From NCBI GenBank assembly GCA_902825945.1, contig CADECY010000047.1, positions 1-58,379 on the forward strand: a stretch of 58,379 nucleotides of DNA, read 5' to 3'. Shown here piece after piece: positions 45,701 through 53,284 of the stretch (position 1 is the first letter of the stretch; every line of letters starts with the position of its first letter). Origin of the DNA: an uncultured Acidobacteriota bacterium (GTDB lineage: Bacteria; Acidobacteriota; Terriglobia; Bryobacterales; Bryobacteraceae). Both the position numbers and the translations under genes were made by a program. Under the pieces are notes generated by a model. The model was not told where the DNA came from, did no database searches, and saw only the letters and a program-made list of their open reading frames with translations.

Positions 45701-47446
45701 GTGATGCTGCCGGCCGATACCGGCGCTGTTCTTGCCGAGCATGCCTTGGTGATGCAAGAGATCATGCGTACGCACGAGGCGGTAATGCGTGGCGCGCTTG
45801 GCTGCGCTTCCATGGCCGTGCCAGCCGCGGTAGCACTGGCCGAACCCGAGCCCGAGCCTGAGCCCGAACCGGCCGCCGCGCTCGGATCGGCCGCCTATCC
45901 GCTGCTGAAGACCAGCTCGATTCTCACTCATGAGCCCGGCCGCGCCCTGACGCTTCGCACCGTGCTCGATGTGGATGAGCATCTGTTTCTTGACGACCAC
46001 TGCCTGTACTTCCCAGCGTCGGAATTCGGCAATCAGGGTGAACCGGTGCTGTCGATGCCGATGACCGGGAGCCTGGAACTGATGGCCGAGGCCGCTTCTC
46101 TGCTATGTCCAGGATTGCGAGTGACCGGCGCCGAGCGCATCCAGGCCACGCGCTGGATTAACGTGAATCGTGAAGAAAAGCGGACCGCGCTCGTGGTGAC
46201 GGCGTCGCGCAAGAGCGATGACGCGGTGCAGGTCATGATCCGGCCCGAAGGCAAGCCGGTCGAGTTGCTGGCGGAAGCCGTCGTGCTGTTCGGCCGCCAG
46301 TTAGAGTCTCCGCCAGCCGCCGAGCCCCTCGAACTGAGGGATCCGCGCCCGCCGCGGCTTGGCGGCAAGACCGTGTACACCGAACATCTGATGTTTCATG
46401 GGCCGAGCTTTCAGGGCATCGTTGGCATTGACGCCGTGGGCGACAACGGTGTGCGCGGCCGGTTGGAAATGCCCGCCAACGATCGCGTGCTGGCCTCGAG
46501 CCCGCAACCGCGTTTCGCCATTGATCCGTTCCTGCTCGACGCCGCCGGCCAAGTGCTCGGCTACTGGCCCACCGAGTATCTGAACGAAGGTTACGTGGCT
46601 CTGCCGATCCGCATCCGCCGCATCCGGCTGTTTCAGGACAATCCCGCTCCGGGCACGCTGCTGGAGTGCCGGGTCCACATTCGTGAGGTTTCCCGCAGGC
46701 AGGTGCGTGGCGACTATGAAGTGCTCTCGCCGTCCGGGCGCCCCTGGCTTCGCGTCGAGGGCTGGGAGGACTGGCGTTTCTACTGGGAGCGGCACATTCA
46801 CGCGTTTTGGCGCTTCCCCGGTTTGGCCTTCAATGGACGCGCCGTGGAGCATCCAGCGCTGGGCCGGCTGGGCGTGGTCTGCCAGCGGATCGACCGCGTG
46901 GCCGAAGTGGATAAGACGGACCTGTGGGAACTGCTGTGGATGCAAATGATCCTCGACCGGGCGGAGCTGTCCGCCTACAAATCGTTAGCCGGCACGCCGG
47001 AGCGCGTGCCATGGATCTTTGACCGGGCCTTGGCGAAGGATGCTGCGCGCGCCTGGGTGAAGCAGCGGAGCGGGCGCGACCTGTTCCCGGCCGACATCCA
47101 CGTGGAGGCGCTCGGCACGGGTCCGGTGACCGTGCGCGCTCCGCACGCCATCTTGCCGCCCTATGTGGCCGCGGCGTTCAATGGGACCGTGGGACTGGGT
47201 GCCGCGTCAGACCGGCCGCTTGCGATCTCGGTCGATGATGGCACCGCACCCTGGCTCGAGATGGTGCGGCTGACTGCGGCGAAATTGAGTCCGGAGGCCG
47301 CGCATGCCGAGATCATCGATGGCGGCGAGGCGTCTGGCTTGGCCGCGCTGCAAGTGGCCGGCCGTGCGGCAGGCCGGATGGAGGTGCATACTTTGACTGT
47401 GGGGGAGATCCGGGCCGCCGTCGCGGTCTGGAGTGAGAGTGAATGA
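42722..47446 (+). CDS. Megasynthase 2: KS-AT-DH with C-terminal phosphopantetheinyl-transferase-like domain
   Basis: A 1574-residue protein starting directly after the megasynthase 1 stop (0 bp). KS 10-460 has Cys215 in DAACASS, His350 in EAHGTGT and His390 in GHAMPASG. AT 590-900 has Ser686 in GHSAGE. A linker with THEAVMRGALG and an EPEPEPEPEP run follows. The DH/hotdog region about 1070-1350 has His1093 in DDHCLYFP and Asp1273 in LLDAAGQ, with an insertion between the His and the GxxxxP part. Residues about 1370-1574 match the AcpS/HetI-like domain at the end of some PKSs (RALAKDAARAW with Lys1439-Asp1440, GRDLFPADI), though the expected SxxH element reads SVDDGT. There is no ACP of its own, so it must use ACPs in trans. 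Confidence 0.92.
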   Translation: MRAAKHQSCDVAVIGVACTYPGARNASRFWNNIAAKVDAIAEVNPERWDPAHFYDPDPAREDKLYCKKGGYMEGTYAFNPRLFGIMPSSLEGTEVDHFLVLRTAQEALEDAGYWEGKPMDRQRAGIILGKGNYTGPGVTTLIYRSVVTQQILAILKGLHPELTAADLDKLRSAVRDTMPRLTPEGAAGLIPNICTGRVANRLDLMGPNFTIDAACASSLLATELAIKDLASGAAGIMLAGGVHVFAHIPFLQVFDTMRAMSLTSTIRPFDEHCDGTMSGEGIGVLVLRRLEDAERDGDRIYAVIKGVGSASDGRAKGIVAPRVEGEELAMRRAYESAGVDPRTVELIEAHGTGTPAGDAAESIAMRRVFSPAPKPWPTIAVGSVKSMIGHAMPASGAASLIKTALALHHRILPPTLNCRQPRQDLVGQSSPFYVNSETRPWIRARGATPRRAGVSAFGFGGINAHVVMEEYTGSTAATAPTMLRDWACEFVVLEGETRADVIAAATRLAAYAAAAPAGVTMRDIAYSVNTCLKGLPERAAVVAADPAELSSRLAQLATRLAEPGTIRDRQGIYSFSVQEIARGKVAVLFPGEGAQYLNMLGDLCLHFPEVREAFDLADAGTKDPLRSPASQAIFPPPPFSEAEATAAEAHLFSIDRATEAVLTADAAVFRLLDRLGLQPDMMAGHSAGEWVGLVASGVLDTGEFFESMERLARMYERLTTDTEIPRKAMIAVAAGRERVEQAAAEVGVEVHFANDNCPRQVVVVVEPPAADPLMERLRKGGVFVEKLPYDRGYHTPAFTYICKPLRQFFSSLKIGPPCLPLYSCSTSAEYPADAAGILDLVSNTFARPLLFRQTIEKMYDAGARIFVESGPRGNLTAFVDDILRGRPHLAVSLDQFRRPGLTTLNHALAMLAAAGVPLNLAPLYERRSPRTLAFDPQADRRIDADGAPGAMRISLTYPRFGIPDAMQRPANEPVAPPDVLPAAPEWDEHGFSQVMLPADTGAVLAEHALVMQEIMRTHEAVMRGALGCASMAVPAAVALAEPEPEPEPEPAAALGSAAYPLLKTSSILTHEPGRALTLRTVLDVDEHLFLDDHCLYFPASEFGNQGEPVLSMPMTGSLELMAEAASLLCPGLRVTGAERIQATRWINVNREEKRTALVVTASRKSDDAVQVMIRPEGKPVELLAEAVVLFGRQLESPPAAEPLELRDPRPPRLGGKTVYTEHLMFHGPSFQGIVGIDAVGDNGVRGRLEMPANDRVLASSPQPRFAIDPFLLDAAGQVLGYWPTEYLNEGYVALPIRIRRIRLFQDNPAPGTLLECRVHIREVSRRQVRGDYEVLSPSGRPWLRVEGWEDWRFYWERHIHAFWRFPGLAFNGRAVEHPALGRLGVVCQRIDRVAEVDKTDLWELLWMQMILDRAELSAYKSLAGTPERVPWIFDRALAKDAARAWVKQRSGRDLFPADIHVEALGTGPVTVRAPHAILPPYVAAAFNGTVGLGAASDRPLAISVDDGTAPWLEMVRLTAAKLSPEAAHAEIIDGGEASGLAALQVAGRAAGRMEVHTLTVGEIRAAVAVWSESE

Positions 47447-47751
47447 CGAGTTATACGAGAGAACAGATCCGTGCCAGCTTGATCAAAATCCTCGAGGGGA
47501 TCCGCGATGACTGGAACCGGTCTATTACCGTGACCGACGAAACCGGCATCTTTCGCGACCTAGGCTTTGAGTCGATCGACGCGGTGGCGCTGGGTTCGAC
47601 GCTCGAAGAGCACTACGATCGATCGCTGCCATTCGCCGAATTTCTGACGGCCGTAAGGGAGCAGAACGCCAGCGACATCACCGTGGGAATGCTGGTGGCG
47701 TTTCTGGCCGAGAACCTCAACGGCGCGCCATTATCCGGGGAGGCCGTTTGA
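47443..47751 (+). CDS. Discrete acyl carrier protein
   Basis: A 102-residue carrier protein with DETGIFRDLGFESIDAVAL, the Ser of LGFESID being the phosphopantetheine attachment site, in a four-helix ACP pattern (TREQIRASLIKILEGI at helix 1). Its motif differs from the in-line ACPs of megasynthase 1 (LGIDSIKRVEI), so it probably has another partner, such as the ACP-less megasynthase 2 or the dead-KS/ligase operon. It overlaps megasynthase 2 by ATGA and the following gene by TTGA. Confidence 0.92.
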   Translation: MTSYTREQIRASLIKILEGIRDDWNRSITVTDETGIFRDLGFESIDAVALGSTLEEHYDRSLPFAEFLTAVREQNASDITVGMLVAFLAENLNGAPLSGEAV

Positions 47752-49349
47752 CCCCGGTTCTGCTATTTGGGCTCGACGGCGCGACCTTCGACGTGCTCGA
47801 CGCATTGATTGATCGTGGGCTGATGCCGAACCTGGGCCGCTTCTTCGCGGAAGGGACACGGGCGGCCCTGGAATCGACCGTGCCGCCGCTGACCCCTATC
47901 GCCTGGACATCCATGGTCACCGGCCGCCGGCCTGGCCACCACGGCGTGCTCGGCTTCTTCCAGTACGACTCGGCCCGTTCGTCGGCCCTTCGCATCGTCT
48001 CCTCGCGCGAGGTGCGCGTCGAAACCGTGTGGGCGATGGCTAACCGGCGCGGCGCGCGGGCGGCCTGCCTCAATTTCCCGGTGCACTGTCCGCCGCCGAA
48101 GTTGGACGGCGTTGTCATTCCCGGCTGGGTGCCCTGGAAGTGGCTCAAGCCCTTCAGCCATCCCCGCGGGCTGATGGAGAGGCTCCAGATGGAAATTCCC
48201 GATCTGGACCTCAAGGAACTCGCCATGGACTTCGAGCAGGAAAAGAAGTCCATCGCGGGAGCGCCGGTGGACGACTACGAAGAGTGGATCCGGTTACACC
48301 TCCGGCGGGACCGGCAGTGGTTCAACGTTCTGCGATCTCTGCTCGCCGGGCGCGACCACCAGTTGACCGGGATCGTGTTCGATGGAGTGGATAAGCTCCA
48401 GCACCTGCTGTGGCCCTTCCTCGATCCGCGGCTTGCGCCCGCTCGTCCCGACGAGCGGTTCAGCCGCATTCGCGGCATTTGCTGGGACTACTTCCGCCAG
48501 TTGGATGCCTTCCTGGGCGAGGCCTGCGAGTTGGCCGGCCCGGAGGCAACCGTGGTAGTAGCCTCGGATCATGGATTTACGGGGACCGATCAGGTCCTCT
48601 TTATCAACACGTGGCTCGAGCGCGAGGGCTATCTGGTGTGGAAGCCGAGCATGCCGGTGGTTGCCGACAACGACTTCGAACTGGAGCCGGACTTCTACCA
48701 GCTTTCTGCTTTCGATCTGACCCGGACGCGGGCGTATGCGCTGACAGCGGCCAGCAACGGCATCCACATCGTGGCGAGCGGCCAGCGATCCGCCGAGGGC
48801 GTGCCGGCCAGCGAGTATGTGGAGTTTCGCGAGAAGTTGCGCGAAGCGTTGTTGACCCGATGCGTTCACCCCGAAACCGGCGAGCCCCTCATCGCACGTG
48901 TATGGACGCGCGAGGAGATCTTCGAGGGCCCGGCCATGGAACAGGCACCGGACTTGACTCTGACGTTGCGCGATCACGGCTTTTTCTCGGTGCGGCGCGG
49001 CGCCGGCTTGGTGGCCAAGCGGCGGGAGACGATGGGTACGCATCATCCGCTCGGCGTGCTGGCCGCCCGAGGTCCTGGCATTTTGCCGGGTACGCGTCTC
49101 GAAAACGCGCGTTTGGAAGACGTGGCGCCAACGCTCCTCTACGCGATGGGGCTCCCGGTGCCGGCCGGGCTCGATGGCACCGTGCTGATGAACTGGTTCA
49201 CCGCGGCGTATCGGGCCGAACGGCCGCTCCAGATGTCCAGCCCGGAGCGGCGGCAGCCAGAAGTGAGCCGGTCCCGGGAACCCGCCCTGCCCCCGGGCGG
49301 GGAGGCGGAAGTGATGGAGCATCTGCGTGCGTTGGGCTACATCGAGTAA
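47748..49349 (+). CDS. Type I phosphodiesterase-like protein (alkaline phosphatase superfamily)
   Basis: A 533-residue member of the type I PDE family, longer than the paralogue at 20978-22375. Motifs: Asp10 in FGLDGATFD, presumed nucleophile Thr49 in PPLTPIAW, DGVDKLQHL and VASDHGFTGTD as metal sites, GTHHPLGVL, and LEDVAPTLLYAMGLP. The C-terminus is VMEHLRALGYIE, a tail common in this superfamily. It starts with TTG at 47748, overlapping the ACP stop (TTGA), so it is translationally coupled. The cytoplasmic location (no signal peptide) and coupling to an ACP suggest an intracellular substrate, perhaps the acyl-carrier or a phospholipid head group. This is speculative. Confidence 0.88.
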   Translation: MTPVLLFGLDGATFDVLDALIDRGLMPNLGRFFAEGTRAALESTVPPLTPIAWTSMVTGRRPGHHGVLGFFQYDSARSSALRIVSSREVRVETVWAMANRRGARAACLNFPVHCPPPKLDGVVIPGWVPWKWLKPFSHPRGLMERLQMEIPDLDLKELAMDFEQEKKSIAGAPVDDYEEWIRLHLRRDRQWFNVLRSLLAGRDHQLTGIVFDGVDKLQHLLWPFLDPRLAPARPDERFSRIRGICWDYFRQLDAFLGEACELAGPEATVVVASDHGFTGTDQVLFINTWLEREGYLVWKPSMPVVADNDFELEPDFYQLSAFDLTRTRAYALTAASNGIHIVASGQRSAEGVPASEYVEFREKLREALLTRCVHPETGEPLIARVWTREEIFEGPAMEQAPDLTLTLRDHGFFSVRRGAGLVAKRRETMGTHHPLGVLAARGPGILPGTRLENARLEDVAPTLLYAMGLPVPAGLDGTVLMNWFTAAYRAERPLQMSSPERRQPEVSRSREPALPPGGEAEVMEHLRALGYIE

Positions 49350-49382
49350 CACGAAACGAAGGGCAAGGGAGGAGCAGGGGCC

Positions 49383-50246
49383 ATGGCCAAAGCACTGGTG
49401 AACGGGATTCAGATGCACTATCAGCAGAAGGGTGCAGGACCCGACGTGGTGCTGGTCCATGGCATTACGTCGTGCTTGGCCCAGTGGTACGTCGAGATCC
49501 TGCCGGAGCTGTCACGCGACTATCGCGTCACGATGTACGACCTGCGCGGACATGGGTTGACGGAAATGACCGAGCACGGCTACACGTCGCTCGATATGTC
49601 CAACGATTTGCTGGCGCTGCTCGATCATCTCGGCATCGAGCGGCCGATCCTGGTGGGGCACAGCTTCGGCGGCGCGATTTCGCTACATCTGGCACTGCGG
49701 CACCCGGAGCGGGTGCGGGCGGTTGCCGTGCTCGATACCGGCCTGGCTTGCCTGCGCCACATGCGTATCATTCGCGACTGGGAGGGATGGGAGACCCACG
49801 GATCGCAACTGGCCCAGTTCGGCATCACTCTGGAGCGGTTCCTGGAAGCCGACAGTAAGCAGGATGTCACGGAATTCATCAAGCTGAGCCTTTCCGTGCC
49901 GTTACAAGCCGGATTCCGGCGCGGCCAGAGTCCGCTCACCCCGCGCCTTCAGCGCTTGCTGGAAGAGACGCGGATCGGACACGAATTCCGGGAGATTTGC
50001 GGGTTAACCGAGGATACAATCCCCTCCATTCGGGTACCGGTACTGGCGCTCTACGGAGGAGCCTCACCGTATGAGAGAATAGCAAAGCGGCTAGATGAAT
50101 TGTTGCCACGCTGCCGTTACGAAGTGCAGCAAGGTTCGGGGCATTTTTATGCCATCGAAGAGCCGAGTCTGGTGCTCGGTCAACTGCGGGAGTTTCTGGC
50201 GGACTCGGAACGGCACGTGCCGCTCCGCGCGGGATTGAAAATTTGA
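49383..50246 (+). CDS. Alpha/beta hydrolase
   Basis: A 287-residue alpha/beta hydrolase. HGITS forms the oxyanion region, the nucleophile elbow is GHSFGG, and the catalytic His lies in GSGHFYAIEEP. The sequence around ALYGGASPYERIAKRL matches a subgroup with YGxxSP at this place, where the acid is not obvious. There is a strong GGGAGGAG ribosome site before the ATG, 33 bp after the phosphodiesterase gene. At the end of a megasynthase operon without a thioesterase domain, release of the finished chain from the ACP is an attractive role, but ester hydrolysis in general is all the sequence shows. Confidence 0.85.
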   Translation: MAKALVNGIQMHYQQKGAGPDVVLVHGITSCLAQWYVEILPELSRDYRVTMYDLRGHGLTEMTEHGYTSLDMSNDLLALLDHLGIERPILVGHSFGGAISLHLALRHPERVRAVAVLDTGLACLRHMRIIRDWEGWETHGSQLAQFGITLERFLEADSKQDVTEFIKLSLSVPLQAGFRRGQSPLTPRLQRLLEETRIGHEFREICGLTEDTIPSIRVPVLALYGGASPYERIAKRLDELLPRCRYEVQQGSGHFYAIEEPSLVLGQLREFLADSERHVPLRAGLKI

Positions 50247-50303
50247 AATAAGAGTTGAGAACGAAGACGCAAAAGCTTCGCCGATAGAATGGGGGAATAG
50301 ATC

Positions 50304-52664
50304 ATGATCCGAGGAATAGCGCTGGCTATACCTGTCGTCCTAGTTTTGGCCACCGTCGCTGAGGCGCAAACACCGCTCAATACGACCAACGCCTACTTGC
50401 GAGGAAAGGCACAACCCGACGAGTGCTGGGTGGGCATCGGCCAGAACACCCCGTTTTCGCGGCCGCCCTGCATCTTCAACAACGGCCGGCCGAAGGTCAA
50501 CCAAGCCTACGTATGGGCAATGGCCGAAGCGGGGCAGAACATCTGGTTCGGTACGATCGCCAATCCTCAGTGCATCACGCAGAGCGGCTTGTTCCCGCCG
50601 AACAGCCTCGTGCCATACGCGACCGAGTCGTGGGCCTGCGAGTTCGACAAGAGCCCTTACGTGCCGGCGCTACTCCCGGGAATCATCGGAGACTTCCGGC
50701 CGCCGCAGATGTTCGTGTACAACAAGACCACCCGGCAGGTGACCGAGATCACGCCGCGAGTGCCGGTGTCGCTCACCAACCCGCTCGGTATCGACCCCTT
50801 GATGTACATCACACGCGGCATTCGCGCGGCGGCCGTGATCAACAACATGGTCCTGTTCGCGGGCCCCAGCTTGGTCAGCGGCCTCAATCTGTTTGCATAC
50901 CGGGCCGACACCGGGCAATACCTCGGCTCGAGCGTACTGCCGGTATTCACCAATATCAGACAGATGTTGGTGCACAACGGCGTGCTCTACATCCCGGTGG
51001 GGGCCAACAATATCGGCGGACAGGTGCTGCGGTGGACCGGGTCGGTCTCGCCGCCACCCTGTACATCCTGCTTCCAATTTCAAAACGTGGGCAATTTGGA
51101 CGGGATAGGGGCCTACATCGCGCTCCACCAAGGCCGGCTGTATTCGACCACGTGGCCGAATGGGCTGCCGACGTCGCTCTCGTCGCTCTACCAGAGTCCA
51201 GTGGTACCGCCCGGAGGCTTGACGGCAGCCGACGTCAACGGCTGGCGGAAGGTCTGGGCCGCTAATAACTACGAACCGGATCCGGCCATTGCGGCTTCCT
51301 ACGCTGGAGGGGCCATCGCCTCCTTCGGCGGTTACCTGTACTGGGGCAGCATGCATGTCCCCTGGTTTTCAACGGTTCTCGCTATCGGTGCCTACGGCAC
51401 TCCGGTGACCAATCAGGAGTGGATCGACATGACGGTGAACACGTTCCGCACCGCCACGATCTTCCGCGCGAACAATCTGGAGACGACACCGGACATACAA
51501 CTCCTCTATGGATTGCCGTATCTCCCCGCATTTCGACCCGGCCTCCCCCGCGGCCGCTTCGAGATCGTGCCGAATCGTCTACCCGCTAACCGCCGCACCC
51601 CCCTTTACGGCGCGCCGGGCTTCAACAACCCCTACAACAACTACACCTGGAGTATGACGGTTTGGGACAACCGTCTCTGGGTGGGAAGCATGGACTGGAG
51701 CCACTCGGCCGAGCAGGGCAGCAAAACGATCTTCTCCGCCCTAGGCCAGACGGTACCCATCGAGGTCCAGACGTTCTTCGCATTCCAACGTTTCGGCGCC
51801 GACCTGGCGGTTTTCCAGAGTCCCAATTCTCCGGCCGTGTTGGAAACCGACAACGCGTTCGGCAACTACACCAGCTATGGCGTGCGCAACCTGCTGCCCA
51901 GCGGAAACCTCTACGCCGGCATCGCCAACGCCTCGAATCTGCTTGGGTCGGGTGCGGGTCCGCTTGGCGGATGGGAGTTGATCGAACTGGAACGAAAGAG
52001 CGGGCAGCAACCGCTGAACCTGTTGACGGGCTTGACCTGCACGCCGGGCACGTTGACCGGTCCCGGTACCACTCAGTGCACCGCGACTCTCTCGCAGCCA
52101 GCCAGCAGCGGCGTGATTACGCTGGGTGCCTTGGGCGTGCTGTTCGCCGCCAATATCACGGTCCAGTCCCCTGTGCCCGTGCCGTTCGGCGCCACGTCCG
52201 TAACGTTCCCGGTCCAGGTGACCGAGGTGGCACAGCCGGCTACGGCGTACGTACTAGCGGGCTTCAACGGTGGCACGATGGTGGCGCCGGTCGAGGTGAA
52301 CCCAGGCGTGCCCCGGCTCACTGGGGCCGTCGTCGGTAGTGGATCAGGCGGCGGCACCATCCGCTGGTTCGACATCCGGATTGCCAATAGCGGCACCGGG
52401 TCGGCTCGTCAGGTCACCCTGCAAACACTGACTCCGCGAACCCTCACGGGAACCGGAACCGTCACCGTGTTGTCCGGGCCCGGCCAGAGTCCGGTTCTGC
52501 CGCACACTGTCGGCCCAATGGCAATCGGGGATGCGCGCGTGATCCGCCTCTATTTCAATGTCCCGTCTACCGTCCTGCGCTTTTCGGTCGCCGAAGGGGG
52601 GACCGTTCAAAGCCTGGCCAACCAAAACTACAGCTTCTCGATCAGTCAAACGATGATCCCTTGA
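50304..52664 (+). CDS. Secreted protein of unknown function (786 aa)
   Basis: Not a family I can name. A clear signal peptide (GIALAIPVVLVLATVAEAQ) is followed by a Cys-containing N-terminal part (ECWVGIG, RPPCIFNNGRP). A long aromatic/Gly-rich region reads like a beta-propeller (repeats such as NMVLFAGPSL, NGVLYIPVGANNIGG, QGRLYSTTWPNGL, GGYLYWGSMHVPW, DNRLWVGSMDW). About 200 C-terminal residues have a beta-sandwich look (TCTPGTLTGPGTTQCTATLS; FDIRIANSGTGSARQV). It starts 57 bp after the hydrolase with GGGGGA upstream of the ATG. The gap contains TAGAAT, a possible -10 without a good -35. It is probably outside the PKS operon. Confidence 0.8.
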   Translation: MIRGIALAIPVVLVLATVAEAQTPLNTTNAYLRGKAQPDECWVGIGQNTPFSRPPCIFNNGRPKVNQAYVWAMAEAGQNIWFGTIANPQCITQSGLFPPNSLVPYATESWACEFDKSPYVPALLPGIIGDFRPPQMFVYNKTTRQVTEITPRVPVSLTNPLGIDPLMYITRGIRAAAVINNMVLFAGPSLVSGLNLFAYRADTGQYLGSSVLPVFTNIRQMLVHNGVLYIPVGANNIGGQVLRWTGSVSPPPCTSCFQFQNVGNLDGIGAYIALHQGRLYSTTWPNGLPTSLSSLYQSPVVPPGGLTAADVNGWRKVWAANNYEPDPAIAASYAGGAIASFGGYLYWGSMHVPWFSTVLAIGAYGTPVTNQEWIDMTVNTFRTATIFRANNLETTPDIQLLYGLPYLPAFRPGLPRGRFEIVPNRLPANRRTPLYGAPGFNNPYNNYTWSMTVWDNRLWVGSMDWSHSAEQGSKTIFSALGQTVPIEVQTFFAFQRFGADLAVFQSPNSPAVLETDNAFGNYTSYGVRNLLPSGNLYAGIANASNLLGSGAGPLGGWELIELERKSGQQPLNLLTGLTCTPGTLTGPGTTQCTATLSQPASSGVITLGALGVLFAANITVQSPVPVPFGATSVTFPVQVTEVAQPATAYVLAGFNGGTMVAPVEVNPGVPRLTGAVVGSGSGGGTIRWFDIRIANSGTGSARQVTLQTLTPRTLTGTGTVTVLSGPGQSPVLPHTVGPMAIGDARVIRLYFNVPSTVLRFSVAEGGTVQSLANQNYSFSISQTMIP

Positions 52665-52698
52665 GGGACGCACGCGAGGTTTACGCCCGGAGGAGAAG

Positions 52699-53247
52699 AT
52701 GAAAAGCACTTTGAAGTTGGCCAAACGAGCTGGTTTAGCCGGCACAGTTCTATTTCTCATGGGAGGAGCCCTGAGCGCGGGGCCGCTGGAGTGGAGATTC
52801 GAATTGACCCCAGGGCCAGACATTGTCGGCCCGCCGGGTTCGACCATCTCTTGGGGCTACTCGATTACCAACGAAGACCCGGATTTCTGGCTGGTTCCGC
52901 TCAGCCTCGATGCCGACCTGTTCCAGCACGGCACGCCCAACGCCATCTTCGACTATCCGATCCTGGGGCCCGGTCAAACAGTCACTGGGCCTCTATACGA
53001 ACTGGCTTGGGATCCGGCAGCGCCACTCGGCTTCGTCAACAGTGGACGGTTCACAATCACCTCTGATTACTACAGCGATGATCCGTTCAACGGTGGGTTC
53101 AGCCTGTTTCTGGAGTCGCAGCGCGACGCCAACTACACGGCCACGGTCGGCGATGCGCCAATCATACCGGAACCGGCCACAGGTGGTTTGCTCGTCGTGC
53201 CAGGGATGGTTGCCCTAGTGTGGTGGCGGTGCTTCAGGCGCTCCTGA
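52699..53247 (+). CDS. PEP-CTERM sorting-domain protein
   Basis: A 182-residue exported protein. Signal peptide to about residue 27 (AGTVLFLMGGALSAG), then a small beta-rich domain, ending in the PEP-CTERM tripartite signal: IPEPATGG, a hydrophobic segment LLVVPGMVALVWW and the basic end RCFRRS. PEP-CTERM proteins are anchored then processed by exosortase, in bacteria that make extracellular polysaccharide. No exosortase gene is visible in the window. GGAGGAG precedes the ATG, 34 bp after the previous gene. Confidence 0.85.
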   Translation: MKSTLKLAKRAGLAGTVLFLMGGALSAGPLEWRFELTPGPDIVGPPGSTISWGYSITNEDPDFWLVPLSLDADLFQHGTPNAIFDYPILGPGQTVTGPLYELAWDPAAPLGFVNSGRFTITSDYYSDDPFNGGFSLFLESQRDANYTATVGDAPIIPEPATGGLLVVPGMVALVWWRCFRRS

Positions 53248-53284
53248 GCCTCCTCGGGTTGACGAAGCGGCCGTGGACCCCGGG

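Noticed and set aside
45840..45880. GAGCCC-type short repeat encoding EPEPEPEPEP in megasynthase 2 as a mobile or CRISPR-like repeat
   Set aside because: It is a low-complexity interdomain linker, common between AT and later domains.
49383..50246. Possible loss of the catalytic acid in the alpha/beta hydrolase (YGGASP)
   Set aside because: A YGxxSP pattern at this place seems usual for this subgroup, so the acid may sit elsewhere; not evidence of inactivation.
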